Source: Gemmatimonadota bacterium (GTDB lineage: Bacteria > Latescibacterota > UBA2968). Taken from it: 32,437 nucleotides of DNA. Shown one piece after another: positions 9,075 to 17,327 of the stretch. The stretch covers positions 27,172-59,608 of the forward strand of contig PAXL01000039.1 in the NCBI GenBank assembly GCA_002714465.1, given 5' to 3'. Under the pieces are notes generated by a model. That model was not told the DNA's origin. It ran no database searches and saw nothing but the letters and a program-made list of their open reading frames with translations. Position 1 is the stretch's first letter, and each line of letters begins with the position of its first letter. The position numbers were made by a program, and so were the translations under genes.

Positions 9075-10000
9075 CCGTCTGCGTATTTGCCCGTCAGTTG
9101 AGGTGTCGCACCCTGTTCTCCCAAATCGGCGCGCTCCGCTCGAGTCTCACGTTTCCAGGTCCGGTTGAGCGCATCCTCTACCTTGAACGTCAGTCGTCCG
9201 AGTCCTTCGATCTCCTGCTCCACAACATCACCGTTCTGAAGCGGGTGGAGCTGCCCGTGGTTCACACCCACTGCGATCACGTCGCCCGCATCGAGTGTCG
9301 AGTTGGCCGTTACGAAAGCGACCGTTTCTGCGATCGTGTAGGCCATGTCATCGGTGTTGTAGTCGTGGGTCACCTTTCCGTTGTTCCATTGCTTGACGTG
9401 CAACTTATGCGGATTCTCAATCTCATCCGCTGTCACGATGTAAGGCCCAATTGGCGCGAAGGTGTCCTTGCACTTCATGAAGTACGGCAGCCCCATACCG
9501 GCAGCCAGACCCCTAGCAGATCCATCACAAAAGTTCAGGTAGCCGAAGACATAGTCCATCGCTTCTTCGACCTTCACCTTAGTCGCCCGCTTCGAGATGA
9601 CCAGAGCCATCTCTGCCTCTCCTTCGAAGATCGATGCTGGCACATCGGGCAATTGCATGGTGTCCCCATCACCGATCATCGCATATGAGCTTTTGAAAAA
9701 CGCCGTTTGCGCCGGCTTCTCCGGCAGCGTTCCGAACTCCATGTAATTTCCGGCCATACACACGACCGATGTCGGCTGGGGCGTCGGGGCACGCAACCTC
9801 ACGCATTCAAGATCGATGGCATCTGAACTCTCAATCGCAGACTGAAACTGCGGTTTGTAATCGGCCCATTGAGAAATGACCGTACTCAGAATCAGCTGAG
9901 GAGGGAACCCGTCGACGTTCTCGACGAGTGAATCAAGAGCAACGACACCATCGTTGGTAACAGCGCAGAGTCGGAAATCATCGAAGAAGGTCAGCTTCAT
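9071..10000 (-). CDS. Fumarylacetoacetate hydrolase (FAH) family protein
   Basis: This 309-residue protein has the FAH fold features: the metal-binding E-x-E in EGEAEMALVI (E128, E130), an aspartate at D159 in NFCDGSAR, and the C-terminal segment DAGDVIAVGVNHGQ. The family includes hydrolases, decarboxylases and dehydratases of 2-keto acids. In sugar-acid operons, members act on 2,4-diketo-3-deoxy acids or similar products of non-phosphorylative routes. The ATG at 10000 has GGAG 8 nt upstream. It sits between the epimerase-like gene and the sulfatase and is coupled to the latter. The SDR next door could supply its 2,4-diketo substrate; this is inference. Confidence 0.88.
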   Translation of the reverse strand: MKLTFFDDFRLCAVTNDGVVALDSLVENVDGFPPQLILSTVISQWADYKPQFQSAIESSDAIDLECVRLRAPTPQPTSVVCMAGNYMEFGTLPEKPAQTAFFKSSYAMIGDGDTMQLPDVPASIFEGEAEMALVISKRATKVKVEEAMDYVFGYLNFCDGSARGLAAGMGLPYFMKCKDTFAPIGPYIVTADEIENPHKLHVKQWNNGKVTHDYNTDDMAYTIAETVAFVTANSTLDAGDVIAVGVNHGQLHPLQNGDVVEQEIEGLGRLTFKVEDALNRTWKRETRAERADLGEQGATPQLTGKYADG

Positions 10001-10041
10001 AGTTTTGCTCCATTGGGCAAAGAGTAATCTTCGTAGGCAGG

Positions 10042-10899
10042 CTAGCTCTTCTTTACTGAATACCCGGCAGCTTCGAGAAGTTCAGCGATCCGATTGACTG
10101 CCTTGATGTAGTTCTCGCGACCCGAGACATGGAACTGCTCTGAGTGCAGTAGGTGCGGCTCCGCCGTGATGCAGCCTGAGTAGCCCATCTCGCGCAGGCG
10201 CTTGAAGATCTCAGGATAGTCGCACTTCCCGTCACCCGCGATGCAGTATGTGCTCGTATCGCCCGGTTCCTTGATGTCTTTCACGTGAACGTTGACGACG
10301 TAGTCCTTAAGTGTCTCGAAAATGTCGATACCAACTTCTCCATGCGCTCCAAAGTTGCCGGGATCGAAATTAAGTCGAAAGTTCGGCGAATCAACCTCCT
10401 GAAGCGCCTTCAGAACCTGCGGTAGCGTGCAGACAGCAGAGGTTCGGTTGGGTGGATTTTCGAGAATCAGGGTCTTTCCCCCAGCCTCCGCGATCTCGGC
10501 CATCGCCCGATACATATCGGTCGCGACAGTGAACCAATCGGTACCTGCCTCTCCCTTCCTGTAGCCCATCGTCCTCAGAAAAGAGGTCCCGATGTAGTCG
10601 GCTCTCTGAACGGCGCGCGTAATATGCGAGATGTTTTCCTTACGTAGGGCTTCGTCGGGGAGTGCGCGTCCGACCTGACCCAAATAGGTCGTGACTTCGA
10701 AGCCTCTCTCTTTGACCCGATCCGCCACTCGCAGGAATGTGTCATCATCCATCTGGTCAACCATCTCTCCGTAAGCAGCGCGAAGCTCGATGAACTTGAT
10801 CCCAAGCACATCGAGTACATCTAGGCCCTCATCCAAGTCCCACGATGGGCTAGGCTCGTCGTTCACCCCTGCAAGACGCACTGTTGATGAATCACTCAT
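10042..10899 (-). CDS. Sugar phosphate isomerase/epimerase family (xylose-isomerase-like TIM barrel)
   Basis: This 285-residue protein matches the AP-endonuclease-2/xylose-isomerase-like barrel (PF01261). Likely metal ligands lie on successive strands: E147 (LILENPP), D179 (NFDPGNFG), H205 (VNVHVKD) and E247 (TAEPHL). Family members isomerise or epimerise sugars or keto-sugar acids; the substrate cannot be read from sequence. I chose MSDSST at 10899 over an upstream ATG at 10944 because it avoids overlap with the SDR stop and has GGGAAG 7 nt before it. It lies 22 nt downstream of the SDR and 41 nt upstream of the FAH gene. Confidence 0.85.
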   Translation of the reverse strand: MSDSSTVRLAGVNDEPSPSWDLDEGLDVLDVLGIKFIELRAAYGEMVDQMDDDTFLRVADRVKERGFEVTTYLGQVGRALPDEALRKENISHITRAVQRADYIGTSFLRTMGYRKGEAGTDWFTVATDMYRAMAEIAEAGGKTLILENPPNRTSAVCTLPQVLKALQEVDSPNFRLNFDPGNFGAHGEVGIDIFETLKDYVVNVHVKDIKEPGDTSTYCIAGDGKCDYPEIFKRLREMGYSGCITAEPHLLHSEQFHVSGRENYIKAVNRIAELLEAAGYSVKKS

Positions 10900-10921
10900 C
10901 TTGGTTCTTCCCATTTCTCGA

Positions 10922-11701
10922 TTAAATGCCGGCGCCGCCGTCAACAGTGATCATCGATCCCGTGATCATCGAAGCTTCGTCGGTGGCTGCGAACAGGAAC
11001 GTTTTCGCGATGTCCTCAGGCTCACACAACCGCCCTAGAGGTGTCGAAGCCTTGCGCCGCTCATAATTCTTGGGGTTGTCGATACTCGTCTCCCAGCTGT
11101 TCGGGCTGTGCTCGGAGTCATTGCGAATGAAATTGGTGTCGACGTGACCCGGCGAAATCAGAACACACCGGATATTGTCCTTCGCGTAGGATGCCGCGGC
11201 ACTTCGCGTCAGCGCGACGAGACCAATTTTACTAACACCGTAAGCAGGGCTTGTACGGCCCTGTCGGATCGAGGCGAGTGACCCGACGTGGAGGATCACA
11301 CCACGACCCGCGCGTCTCATCGCGGGCACGACGGATTTAATTCCAACAAAGCAGGCCGTCAGATTGACGTCGATCACGTGCCGCCACATCTCTTCAGTCT
11401 GCTCGTCGAAGCTCACACGGTACTGGTTGCCCGAAAGGTTGATCATCAAATCCAGATGTCCAAATGCTTCCTCTGTCGCGGCCACGGCGCCTTCCCATTG
11501 TGCTGTTTCGCAGACATCCAAGTGTGTTGCTATTGCGCTCCCCCCGCCTTCCACGATCTGGGCAGCCACAGCTTCCGAACGCTCCAAATTGACGTCAGCC
11601 ACACATACGGAAGCGCCTTCCTGCGCGTAAAGTCTTGCTGTTGCGCTACCCATCGATCCTGCACCGCCCACGATCAGAGCCGTGCGTCCCCCAAGCCTCA
11701 T
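10922..11701 (-). CDS. Short-chain dehydrogenase/reductase
   Basis: This is a 259-residue classical SDR. The nucleotide-binding glycine motif is GGAGSMG at residues 12-18, the NAG-like motif is NLSG at 88-91, and the catalytic residues are S141, Y154 and K158 (YGVSK). The C-terminus MITGSMITVDGGAGI is typical. D36 after the second strand suggests NAD preference. The start has a strong ribosome site (AGGAGG, about 7 nt before ATG). It appears to be the first gene of the minus-strand run that continues through the epimerase, FAH and sulfatase genes. It probably oxidises a sugar or sugar-acid hydroxyl. Confidence 0.9.
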   Translation of the reverse strand: MRLGGRTALIVGGAGSMGSATARLYAQEGASVCVADVNLERSEAVAAQIVEGGGSAIATHLDVCETAQWEGAVAATEEAFGHLDLMINLSGNQYRVSFDEQTEEMWRHVIDVNLTACFVGIKSVVPAMRRAGRGVILHVGSLASIRQGRTSPAYGVSKIGLVALTRSAAASYAKDNIRCVLISPGHVDTNFIRNDSEHSPNSWETSIDNPKNYERRKASTPLGRLCEPEDIAKTFLFAATDEASMITGSMITVDGGAGI

Positions 11702-12098
11702 CGTTGTCCCTCCTGATTCGACATCGATATATTCTGGCTGCCCCCGGAAATTATGCGCATCGTCCGACTACCACTGGAAATGTTGCAGTCGATCGTCGCT
11801 CGCAGCCCCTCTACATTCACCAACCCCTAACGATTGAGGGGCGTACGTATTGACGTGATCGGTCCTGTCGGAGCTTCTCACACGCGGTCACAATCGATCA
11901 TTTCAAACTTCATATAAAACCGGTTGTCATACAGGCTATCATGCGGGAGTTTGTCGTTAAACGCGACTGTCCTTTTGAGCGTATAAAACCAAAAAGCAAC
12001 CACCAGTATTAAGAGAGGACCGCGAAACCCGTCGGTGTATACCAATAAGGATCGCAGCATAGCTGAACCACCTGTCACCACGCCACACGGAACCTGAT
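11702..12098. other. Divergent intergenic region between the SDR operon and the ankyrin gene
   Basis: This stretch separates the minus-strand SDR operon from the plus-strand ankyrin gene and should hold promoters for both. I see the SDR Shine-Dalgarno and AT-rich patches (TATATC near 11730, TATAAAA near 11916), but no convincing -35/-10 pair. A possible small minus-strand membrane-protein gene occupies 11878-12060 and is listed separately. Confidence 0.4.
11878..12060 (-). CDS. Possible small single-pass membrane protein
   Basis: This 60-residue frame begins with ATG at 12060, preceded by AGGTGG 7 nt upstream. It contains a hydrophobic stretch of about 15-17 residues (PLLILVVAFWFYTL) flanked by Arg before and Lys-Arg after, then a polar, charged tail ending FEMIDCDRV. 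That layout is credible for a small membrane protein. The frame is open further upstream, but that part runs antisense to the ankyrin gene. No homologue is recognised, and a chance frame in an intergenic region is a real alternative. Confidence 0.3.
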   Translation of the reverse strand: MLRSLLVYTDGFRGPLLILVVAFWFYTLKRTVAFNDKLPHDSLYDNRFYMKFEMIDCDRV

Positions 12099-12922
12099 AT
12101 GGACCTGAATATTTTTTCAGTAGCATCCGGAACGGCAAACTCAGCGATGTTCGTGACCAACTGACCAAGAGCCCTTTTCTCGCGAATATCCGAAACCCTG
12201 ACAAGGACGCTTGGGACGAGTCAACACCACTCCACACAGCCGCAAAAGCCGGGCATCTAGACATGATCAAGCTACTCGTGGACAACGACGCCGACGTCTA
12301 CACGAGCCCGATGGCAAGTTATCCACCTGTTGTGATTGCCGCGTGGAACGAGCAGCAAGAAATCGTCGATTACTTTCTGAACGAAATCCCAGACAAGGCC
12401 TCAGGCACGAACGGCCTGGGCATTACCATCACGCTTGCGGCGCGACAAGGGTGGACCCACCTCGTGCGGAAACACATCACATACGATCCACTGGCCGTGC
12501 ACCAGCGTGGATGGATCGGCGACACCTCTATGCATTGGCCCTCACACAATGGGCATATCGAGATCATCGAGATGCTCTTGGATGCGGGAGCAGACATCGA
12601 GGCGGACGAGATCAATTGGGTCGGCGGAAAGCCGCTCCATTGGGCTAGTGAACACGAACCAGAAAGCGTGAAGGTTCTGCTATCTAGGGGAGCCAATGTC
12701 GACTCGCTCAACCTCAAGGAAGGATCGGACTATTTCGGATACACACCGCTCATGATGAATGCGTCGCAGAAAAATGATTGCGCCGAGTCCACGGAACTTC
12801 TGCTGGAAGCGGGCGCGGATGCAGGCAAAAGGAATCCGGCGGGAAGAACAGCACTTGAAATTGCCGAGGGGAAAAAGCTTAGCCGGATTCCTGCGGTCTT
12901 GAAGTCAGCAAGCTCATCTTAA
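12099..12922 (+). pseudogene. Ankyrin-repeat protein with a probable frameshift near its start
   Basis: Ankyrin repeats run through the frame ending at TAA 12920-12922: TPLHTAAKAGHLDMIKLL, SMHWPSHNGHIEIIEMLL, KPLHWASEHEPESVKVLL, TPLMMNASQKN. The first repeat begins upstream of the first in-frame ATG (12263), and coding-like sequence in that frame reaches back to about 12113 (SSIRNGKLSDVRDQL). An ATG at 12099 in another frame gives MDLNIF. The two parts would join exactly if the run of six T at 12112-12117 had seven. A start of the form MDLNIFF..IRNG.L..V is typical of such proteins. The gene is therefore either frameshifted, mis-sequenced, or read by slippage; a shorter product from 12263 lacks a ribosome site. 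Ankyrin proteins mediate protein binding. Confidence 0.7.
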
Positions 12923-13235
12923 CCTTTTCGCCAAACTCTTGGTAATACAATGTCCTCGATCACTTTCCCTTATCGAGCGAGAGGGCAAAGAAGCTTGGAG
13001 AAAAAGCAAAGAGGGGGACAAAGTCTAAATGCAGGGGGGCAAAGCTCTAGAGATCAATTTGACGTCAGAATTCGCTTCTCTGTACTCACAACATCGCATT
13101 CCCCTTTTCAGCTCTTCTAGATTGCACACCTACTTCCAAAATTCTTCTATTTGATTTACCTTGCAGTGGGATCGCCATTATATCTAAACCCTACTAAGAA
13201 AAATCCATACCCAAATCATACAGAAGGAGGCATAG
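12923..13235 (+). other. Intergenic region with three G-rich imperfect repeats and the reductase promoter region
   Basis: No gene is visible here. Three imperfect copies of a G-run followed by CAAAG occur: GAGGGCAAAG at 12981, GAGGGGGACAAAG at 13011 and CAGGGGGGCAAAG at 13032. Closer to the next gene, TTTACC (13155) and TATATC (13179) are 18 nt apart and could be a weak promoter. AGAAGGAGG just before 13236 is a strong ribosome site. Confidence 0.4.
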
Positions 13236-14372
13236 ATGGCCGACTCGCCAAGTCCTTGGGCGAGAGTTGAAGAAGGCGCGCGCATCCAAGAAGGTGCACC
13301 CGCAATCCAGAGACCGAGCAAAGAGCAAATCGTCGGGTTCCCCGATGAAGCGGCGACGCTGATCGACGAATCCTGGTCCTCTCAGAAAGCCCTTATCGAG
13401 TCGAATGAATACGACGCATCCTGGCTCAACGGTCAGCACCTCGTTATCGTCGGCGGCACGGGACGTGGACTCGGCGGCGCGGTATCGATCTGCGCGCTCC
13501 ACAACCTCGACCGGCTCGGGAGCTTGACCGTCATCGGACGTGACATCAAACGTTCGATGGAGTTCGAGTTCGGAACAGCGCTGCAAGCGAGAGCATCAGA
13601 ATACGCAGACAAGTTCCATTGGCTGAACAACGGTATATCCGTCGAAGGTAACGAATTCGACAGTATCGTCGAAATTCTCAAGGCAAAGTGCGCCAAGGAC
13701 ATCATCTACGTGAACGGGGTCGCGGCCGCAAGTTCTGGATTGATGCCGGGGCTACCTCCTGTGTATGTGAAGGACATAGACGAGGACGGCACGTACTACT
13801 GGCAGTTGACTGAGCTTCCCGAACGTAGCATTGAAGCGACACGCAATTTCATGGGTACGCTGACGATCCAGTTCCCAGACGCGCTCGAAGCTGCAGGTAT
13901 AAGCGTCGAGGTGTCAGCTTATGCTGATTGGCGAGGGAGTCTCGATCGCGGAAGCCGGGATCCGGCCTCACCCACATACGGTCGGTGGGGATCCTACTCG
14001 ACGAGTCTGTATCTGCCGAAAGACTTGATCCAAGACGCTACACGGAAGGCCTATGCGGAAGGGCGCAAATGGATCGATATCTTCTTCCCAACGATGCGGA
14101 CTAGAGCGCTCCCGTTCATCCCGGGCGGGATGGTCATGGCCGATGTCTACGACAACGTGCTCGGACGGGCGGGTGTGGACCGTGTGGACATCCCCGAACT
14201 TGGTGTCGGAATGGTGCATCAGATCGGTCAGCGGCTGAACGACAAGGACGACAATCCATTCCCAAGGCTAGATGCGTATGAGGCCCCGTTCGATGAGTGG
14301 ATTTACGAGGTGCTGCTGCTGATCAACGATGACGAGAGCAGCAAGTTCTTCAGGAAAAACTGGGTGGGTTAA
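13236..14372 (+). CDS. FabV-like (trans-2-enoyl reductase-like) SDR-superfamily oxidoreductase
   Basis: This 378-residue protein has a nucleotide-binding motif GGTGRGLGG at 73-81 after a hydrophobic strand (HLVIVGG). The overall layout recalls trans-2-enoyl-CoA/ACP reductases of the FabV type: a strand like DIIYVNGVAAASSG near 155-168, a Tyr/Lys-containing active-site segment near 248-262 (Y248, Y254, K262), and a PFIPGGMVMADVYDNVLGRAGV segment corresponding to the FabV C-terminal helix region. FabV enzymes reduce enoyl thioesters with NADH in fatty acid synthesis. The Tyr-Lys spacing does not match the canonical Y-x8-K exactly, so the substrate may differ. The ATG has a strong AGAAGGAGG site. 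It stands alone, convergent with pdxJ. Confidence 0.55.
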   Translation: MADSPSPWARVEEGARIQEGAPAIQRPSKEQIVGFPDEAATLIDESWSSQKALIESNEYDASWLNGQHLVIVGGTGRGLGGAVSICALHNLDRLGSLTVIGRDIKRSMEFEFGTALQARASEYADKFHWLNNGISVEGNEFDSIVEILKAKCAKDIIYVNGVAAASSGLMPGLPPVYVKDIDEDGTYYWQLTELPERSIEATRNFMGTLTIQFPDALEAAGISVEVSAYADWRGSLDRGSRDPASPTYGRWGSYSTSLYLPKDLIQDATRKAYAEGRKWIDIFFPTMRTRALPFIPGGMVMADVYDNVLGRAGVDRVDIPELGVGMVHQIGQRLNDKDDNPFPRLDAYEAPFDEWIYEVLLLINDDESSKFFRKNWVG

Positions 14373-14410
14373 CGAAAGACAGAAAGGTACACTTAAAAGC
14401 CCCGGGACTT

Positions 14411-15145
14411 CTAGTATCCTAAGACCTCTAAGTACGCATCTACTGTCTTCTCCAGACCCATGAAGATCGCATCACCGATCAGGGCATGTCCAATCGACAC
14501 TTCCAGTATGCCAGGAATCGTCACGAACTCTCCTAGGTTCTCCAGGTTCAGATCGTGCCCTGCGTTCACTCCAATGTCGCTGTCTTGGGCCGTCTTTGCG
14601 CCATCAGCGAACTCCCGAAAAACGGCTGCCACGTTCTGCTCTCTGTGGGCGGTAGCATAGGGCTCGGTATACAGCTCAATTCGATCCGCGCCGATCTTGG
14701 CAGCCACCTGAATTTGGGCCGGAACGGAATCCATAAATAAGGAGACACGGATCCCCAGATCCTTCAGATCTCCGATGATCGGCTTGAGGCGCTCGACCGT
14801 CTCGGGGTCGTTCAGGTCCCATCCGTGGTCTGATGTGAACGCATTCGGATCGTCCGGCACAAGAGTCGCCTGATCGGGCTTCGTCTCCTTCACAATCTGG
14901 AGCCACTTCGGATGCGGGTTCCCCTCGATGTTGTACTCGATCCCGTCACGCCCTCCGATGAGGTCGGCGAGGGCGTATGTGTCCGCGTAGGTAATGTGTC
15001 GCTCATCGGGGCGCGGATGCACGGTGATCCCGTGACAACCCGAGTCCATACAGACTTCTGCAGCCTGTGTCACGCTCGGGATACCGATTGTTCGGCTATT
15101 CCGCAGTAAGGCGACTTTGTTGACGTTTATGCTGAGTTTGGTCAT
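14411..15145 (-). CDS. pdxJ: Pyridoxine 5'-phosphate synthase
   Basis: This 244-residue protein is of full PdxJ length. It condenses 3-amino-2-oxopropyl phosphate with 1-deoxyxylulose 5-phosphate to give pyridoxine 5'-phosphate in the cytoplasm. Visible family features are the first strand SINVNKVALLRN, the active-site segment GITVHPRPDERHI (H43, R45, H50), EYNIEGN (E70, E74), the phosphate-loop area DRIELYTEPYA, GVNAGHDLNL, and the C-terminal SIGHALIGDA. The INVNK start and HPRPDERH form are those of the Bacteroidota/Planctomycete branch rather than the NIDHVATLRNAR form of E. coli. AGGA lies 7 nt before the ATG. The gene is followed on the same strand by no partner, but pdxH lies just upstream. 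Confidence 0.95.
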   Translation of the reverse strand: MTKLSINVNKVALLRNSRTIGIPSVTQAAEVCMDSGCHGITVHPRPDERHITYADTYALADLIGGRDGIEYNIEGNPHPKWLQIVKETKPDQATLVPDDPNAFTSDHGWDLNDPETVERLKPIIGDLKDLGIRVSLFMDSVPAQIQVAAKIGADRIELYTEPYATAHREQNVAAVFREFADGAKTAQDSDIGVNAGHDLNLENLGEFVTIPGILEVSIGHALIGDAIFMGLEKTVDAYLEVLGY

Positions 15146-15333
15146 TTCTGTTCCTGAATAGCCATCAGTTTACGCCGGCCCAACGACACCCCGTCCTAGT
15201 AGATGTTTAGACGCGGTTGATCCTCTCGCGCTTAGCAGGAGAGGGGTGATTCGAATGGCGAGCTATGCGGGCCAGAGGATAACAACACTAGGGGTTGCTT
15301 TTTACCTGCTTCCCCCTGCTCACACGCAGTTTT

Positions 15334-15957
15334 CTAGGGCTGCAGCCTTGTGATCGACCATCCCCGCCCAACAGGGTTGTACTGAAAACGATCGTGCAGG
15401 CGACTCGGACGGCTTAGCCAGAATTCGAAGCGGCTGGGCTTCACACGATACCCACCCCACGAATCTGGCAATGGGATGTCGGAGCCCTCAGGGAACTGCT
15501 TCCCCAGTTCGGTCACCCGATCGCCCATCTCCTCCCACGTATCGACCTCGGCACTCTGCGTCGACACGATAGCCGCGAGACGGCTGCCGTGGGGTCGTGT
15601 GTCCCAGTAATCTTTCGACTCATCCTTGCCCATACGCCCCGCCTTACCTTCAATCCTAATCTGCCGATACAACGATTTCCAGTGGAAGGAGAGCGAGACA
15701 TGCGGGTTCCCATCCATATCAGCGGCCTTCGGGCTGTCGTAGCTCGTGAAGAACTCCACACCTCGCGAGTCGAATCCTCGCATTAATACGATCCGTACGG
15801 TCGGGATGCTGCCTGCCGATACCGTCGCCAGAGACATCGCCTCCGGCAACATGTCGTCTGACGCTTTGGCCATTTCATACCATTTCCGCAGCTCCAGGAT
15901 CGGATCCTCTTCCAACTCGGCGGGATTGATCGATCCCTCTTGAAAGTCGATCGTCAT
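15334..15957 (-). CDS. pdxH: Pyridoxamine/pyridoxine 5'-phosphate oxidase
   Basis: This 207-residue FMN enzyme oxidises pyridoxine or pyridoxamine 5'-phosphate to pyridoxal 5'-phosphate, the step after PdxJ. The flavin and substrate features are present: TVRIVLMRGFDSRGVEFFTSYDS, SLSFHWKSLYRQIRIEG, and the C-terminal signature WGGYRVKPSRFEFW with RLHDRFQY. The start has AGAGGA before the ATG. It lies about 190 nt upstream of pdxJ on the same strand, so the two may be one transcript or separately promoted; either way they form a compact vitamin B6 pair. The stretch between them holds a weak CCTCTC/GAGAGG hairpin at 15222-15244. Confidence 0.95.
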   Translation of the reverse strand: MTIDFQEGSINPAELEEDPILELRKWYEMAKASDDMLPEAMSLATVSAGSIPTVRIVLMRGFDSRGVEFFTSYDSPKAADMDGNPHVSLSFHWKSLYRQIRIEGKAGRMGKDESKDYWDTRPHGSRLAAIVSTQSAEVDTWEEMGDRVTELGKQFPEGSDIPLPDSWGGYRVKPSRFEFWLSRPSRLHDRFQYNPVGRGWSITRLQP

Positions 15958-16325
15958 TCTTGTTCCTCTTCAGTTGGTGTTCAGCGGTCCTGATTACGAA
16001 TGTGAATATACCACACGAGCATCAATAGCGGTGCCCAAGCAGAATCATTGTGCGATCCGGTCCGCGTCGGTGTGCTGAGAGCTATCCTATTCCAAACTGC
16101 TGCCATAGTGCGGCGCGTCTGCTCACGCTCCGGCTTGCCCCGGGCTATTTACTCCACGCCCCTTCGGGGGGGCTCCCACATCTCATCCTTCTTTGTGTCT
16201 TAGAACCGGAGTATGCTACAAGCGTAGCCTGGGAGTAGTTCATATCCTTGAATCCCAACTTGTGGTCACCGCAGACCGGCCCTAATATCAATCGCATTCA
16301 GAGACAACAAAAGAGAGGGCAGAGT
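15958..16325 (+). promoter_or_regulatory. Divergent intergenic region upstream of dlgD with a candidate promoter
   Basis: No gene is visible. TTGTGG (16260-16265) and TAATAT (16283-16288) are separated by 17 nt and would start transcription about 30 nt before the dlgD ATG at 16326. Further upstream lies a small CCCC-TTCG-GGGG hairpin (16159-16170) without a T-tract. The promoter call rests on spacing and partial consensus only. Confidence 0.35.
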
Positions 16326-17327
16326 ATGGAGCGCATACCGTTCGAGACTGTCCAGGCTGAGTTCAGACGTGTCTTGGAGTCGGTTGGATTCACATTAGAA
16401 AAGGCTGATCGATGTGCGTGTCTTTTCGCAGAGAACACGCTGGACGGTGTATACTCGCACGGTCTGAATCGGTTTCCGGGGTTTGTCAGAGGTGTGCAGG
16501 CCGGCAAGGTCACGACGGATGTCGAGCCGGAGTGCACGCACAGTCTTGGAGTTATCGAGCAGTGGGACGGCAAGACAGGTATCGGGTTGCTGAACGCCGA
16601 AATTGCGATGGGTCGTGCTATCTCGATCGCACACGAGCACGGGATGGGGTGTGTGGGCCTAAGGAACACGAACCACTGGATGAGGGCTGGGGCCTACGGC
16701 CTGCAAGCAGCCGATGCCGGCTGTATCGGGATCTGCTGGACGAACACAACGGTCCTTATGCCGCCCTGGGGCTCGGACATAAAGAAAATCGGTAACAATC
16801 CGCTGACACTTTGCGTCCCATACCGAGGGAAACACGTTCTGCTCGACATGGCAATGAGTCAGTACTCGAACGGGAAGCTCGAAGTGCTCGCGCGACGCGG
16901 TGAAAACTTGCCGTTGCCTGGCGGATACGACACCGACGCTAACCTGACCACCGACCCGAAGGCCATCCTCGATTCGAAGCGAGCGCTTCCGATTGGATAC
17001 TGGAAGGGATCCGGGTTGGCCCTCGTACTCGACCTAATCGCGACCCTCGTCACGAGCGGCGATTCGACGTCTGTGATCGGTTCCCGATCCGACGAGACCA
17101 ACGTTTCGCAGGTCTTCATCGCAATCGACGTCGGATCGCTTGCCGGATCTCAGATCGTGGAAGAGACCGTCGACCGCATCGTAAAGGACTTCCAAGACGT
17201 TCCGCCTTTGGATGGTGTGAACGAGATTCGCTACCCGGGTCAGGGCATGCTCGCCATCAGAGAGGACAACCTGATGAACGGCATCCCAGTCGACCCCGAT
17301 CTATGGACCGAAGTCTTAAACATGTAG
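16326..17327 (+). CDS. dlgD: 2,3-diketo-L-gulonate reductase
   Basis: This 333-residue protein belongs to the malate/L-lactate dehydrogenase (LDH2/MDH2) family and matches E. coli YiaK/DlgD closely along its length: GVYSHGLNRFPGF with the catalytic His (H45), SLGVIEQWD, LRNTNHWMRAGAYG, GICWTNTTVLMPPWG, GNNPL, and GYWKGSGLALVLDLIAT. It reduces 2,3-diketo-L-gulonate to 3-keto-L-gulonate with NADH, a step in L-ascorbate, L-lyxose or related sugar-acid use. I chose MERIPF at 16326, which fits the family start and has GAGGG 6 nt upstream, over an ATG at 16248. It is the first gene of a plus-strand sugar cluster; the usual E. coli partners (transporter, kinase, UlaD-type decarboxylase) are not in the window, so the physiological substrate may be a related diketo acid. 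Confidence 0.9.
   Translation: MERIPFETVQAEFRRVLESVGFTLEKADRCACLFAENTLDGVYSHGLNRFPGFVRGVQAGKVTTDVEPECTHSLGVIEQWDGKTGIGLLNAEIAMGRAISIAHEHGMGCVGLRNTNHWMRAGAYGLQAADAGCIGICWTNTTVLMPPWGSDIKKIGNNPLTLCVPYRGKHVLLDMAMSQYSNGKLEVLARRGENLPLPGGYDTDANLTTDPKAILDSKRALPIGYWKGSGLALVLDLIATLVTSGDSTSVIGSRSDETNVSQVFIAIDVGSLAGSQIVEETVDRIVKDFQDVPPLDGVNEIRYPGQGMLAIREDNLMNGIPVDPDLWTEVLNM

Noticed and set aside
15246..15262. GATTCGAAT resembling a tRNA T-loop
   Set aside because: No acceptor stem, D-arm or anticodon arm can be built around it.
16159..16170. CCCC-TTCG-GGGG hairpin
   Set aside because: Not a terminator: no T-tract follows, and the position is upstream of both divergent genes.
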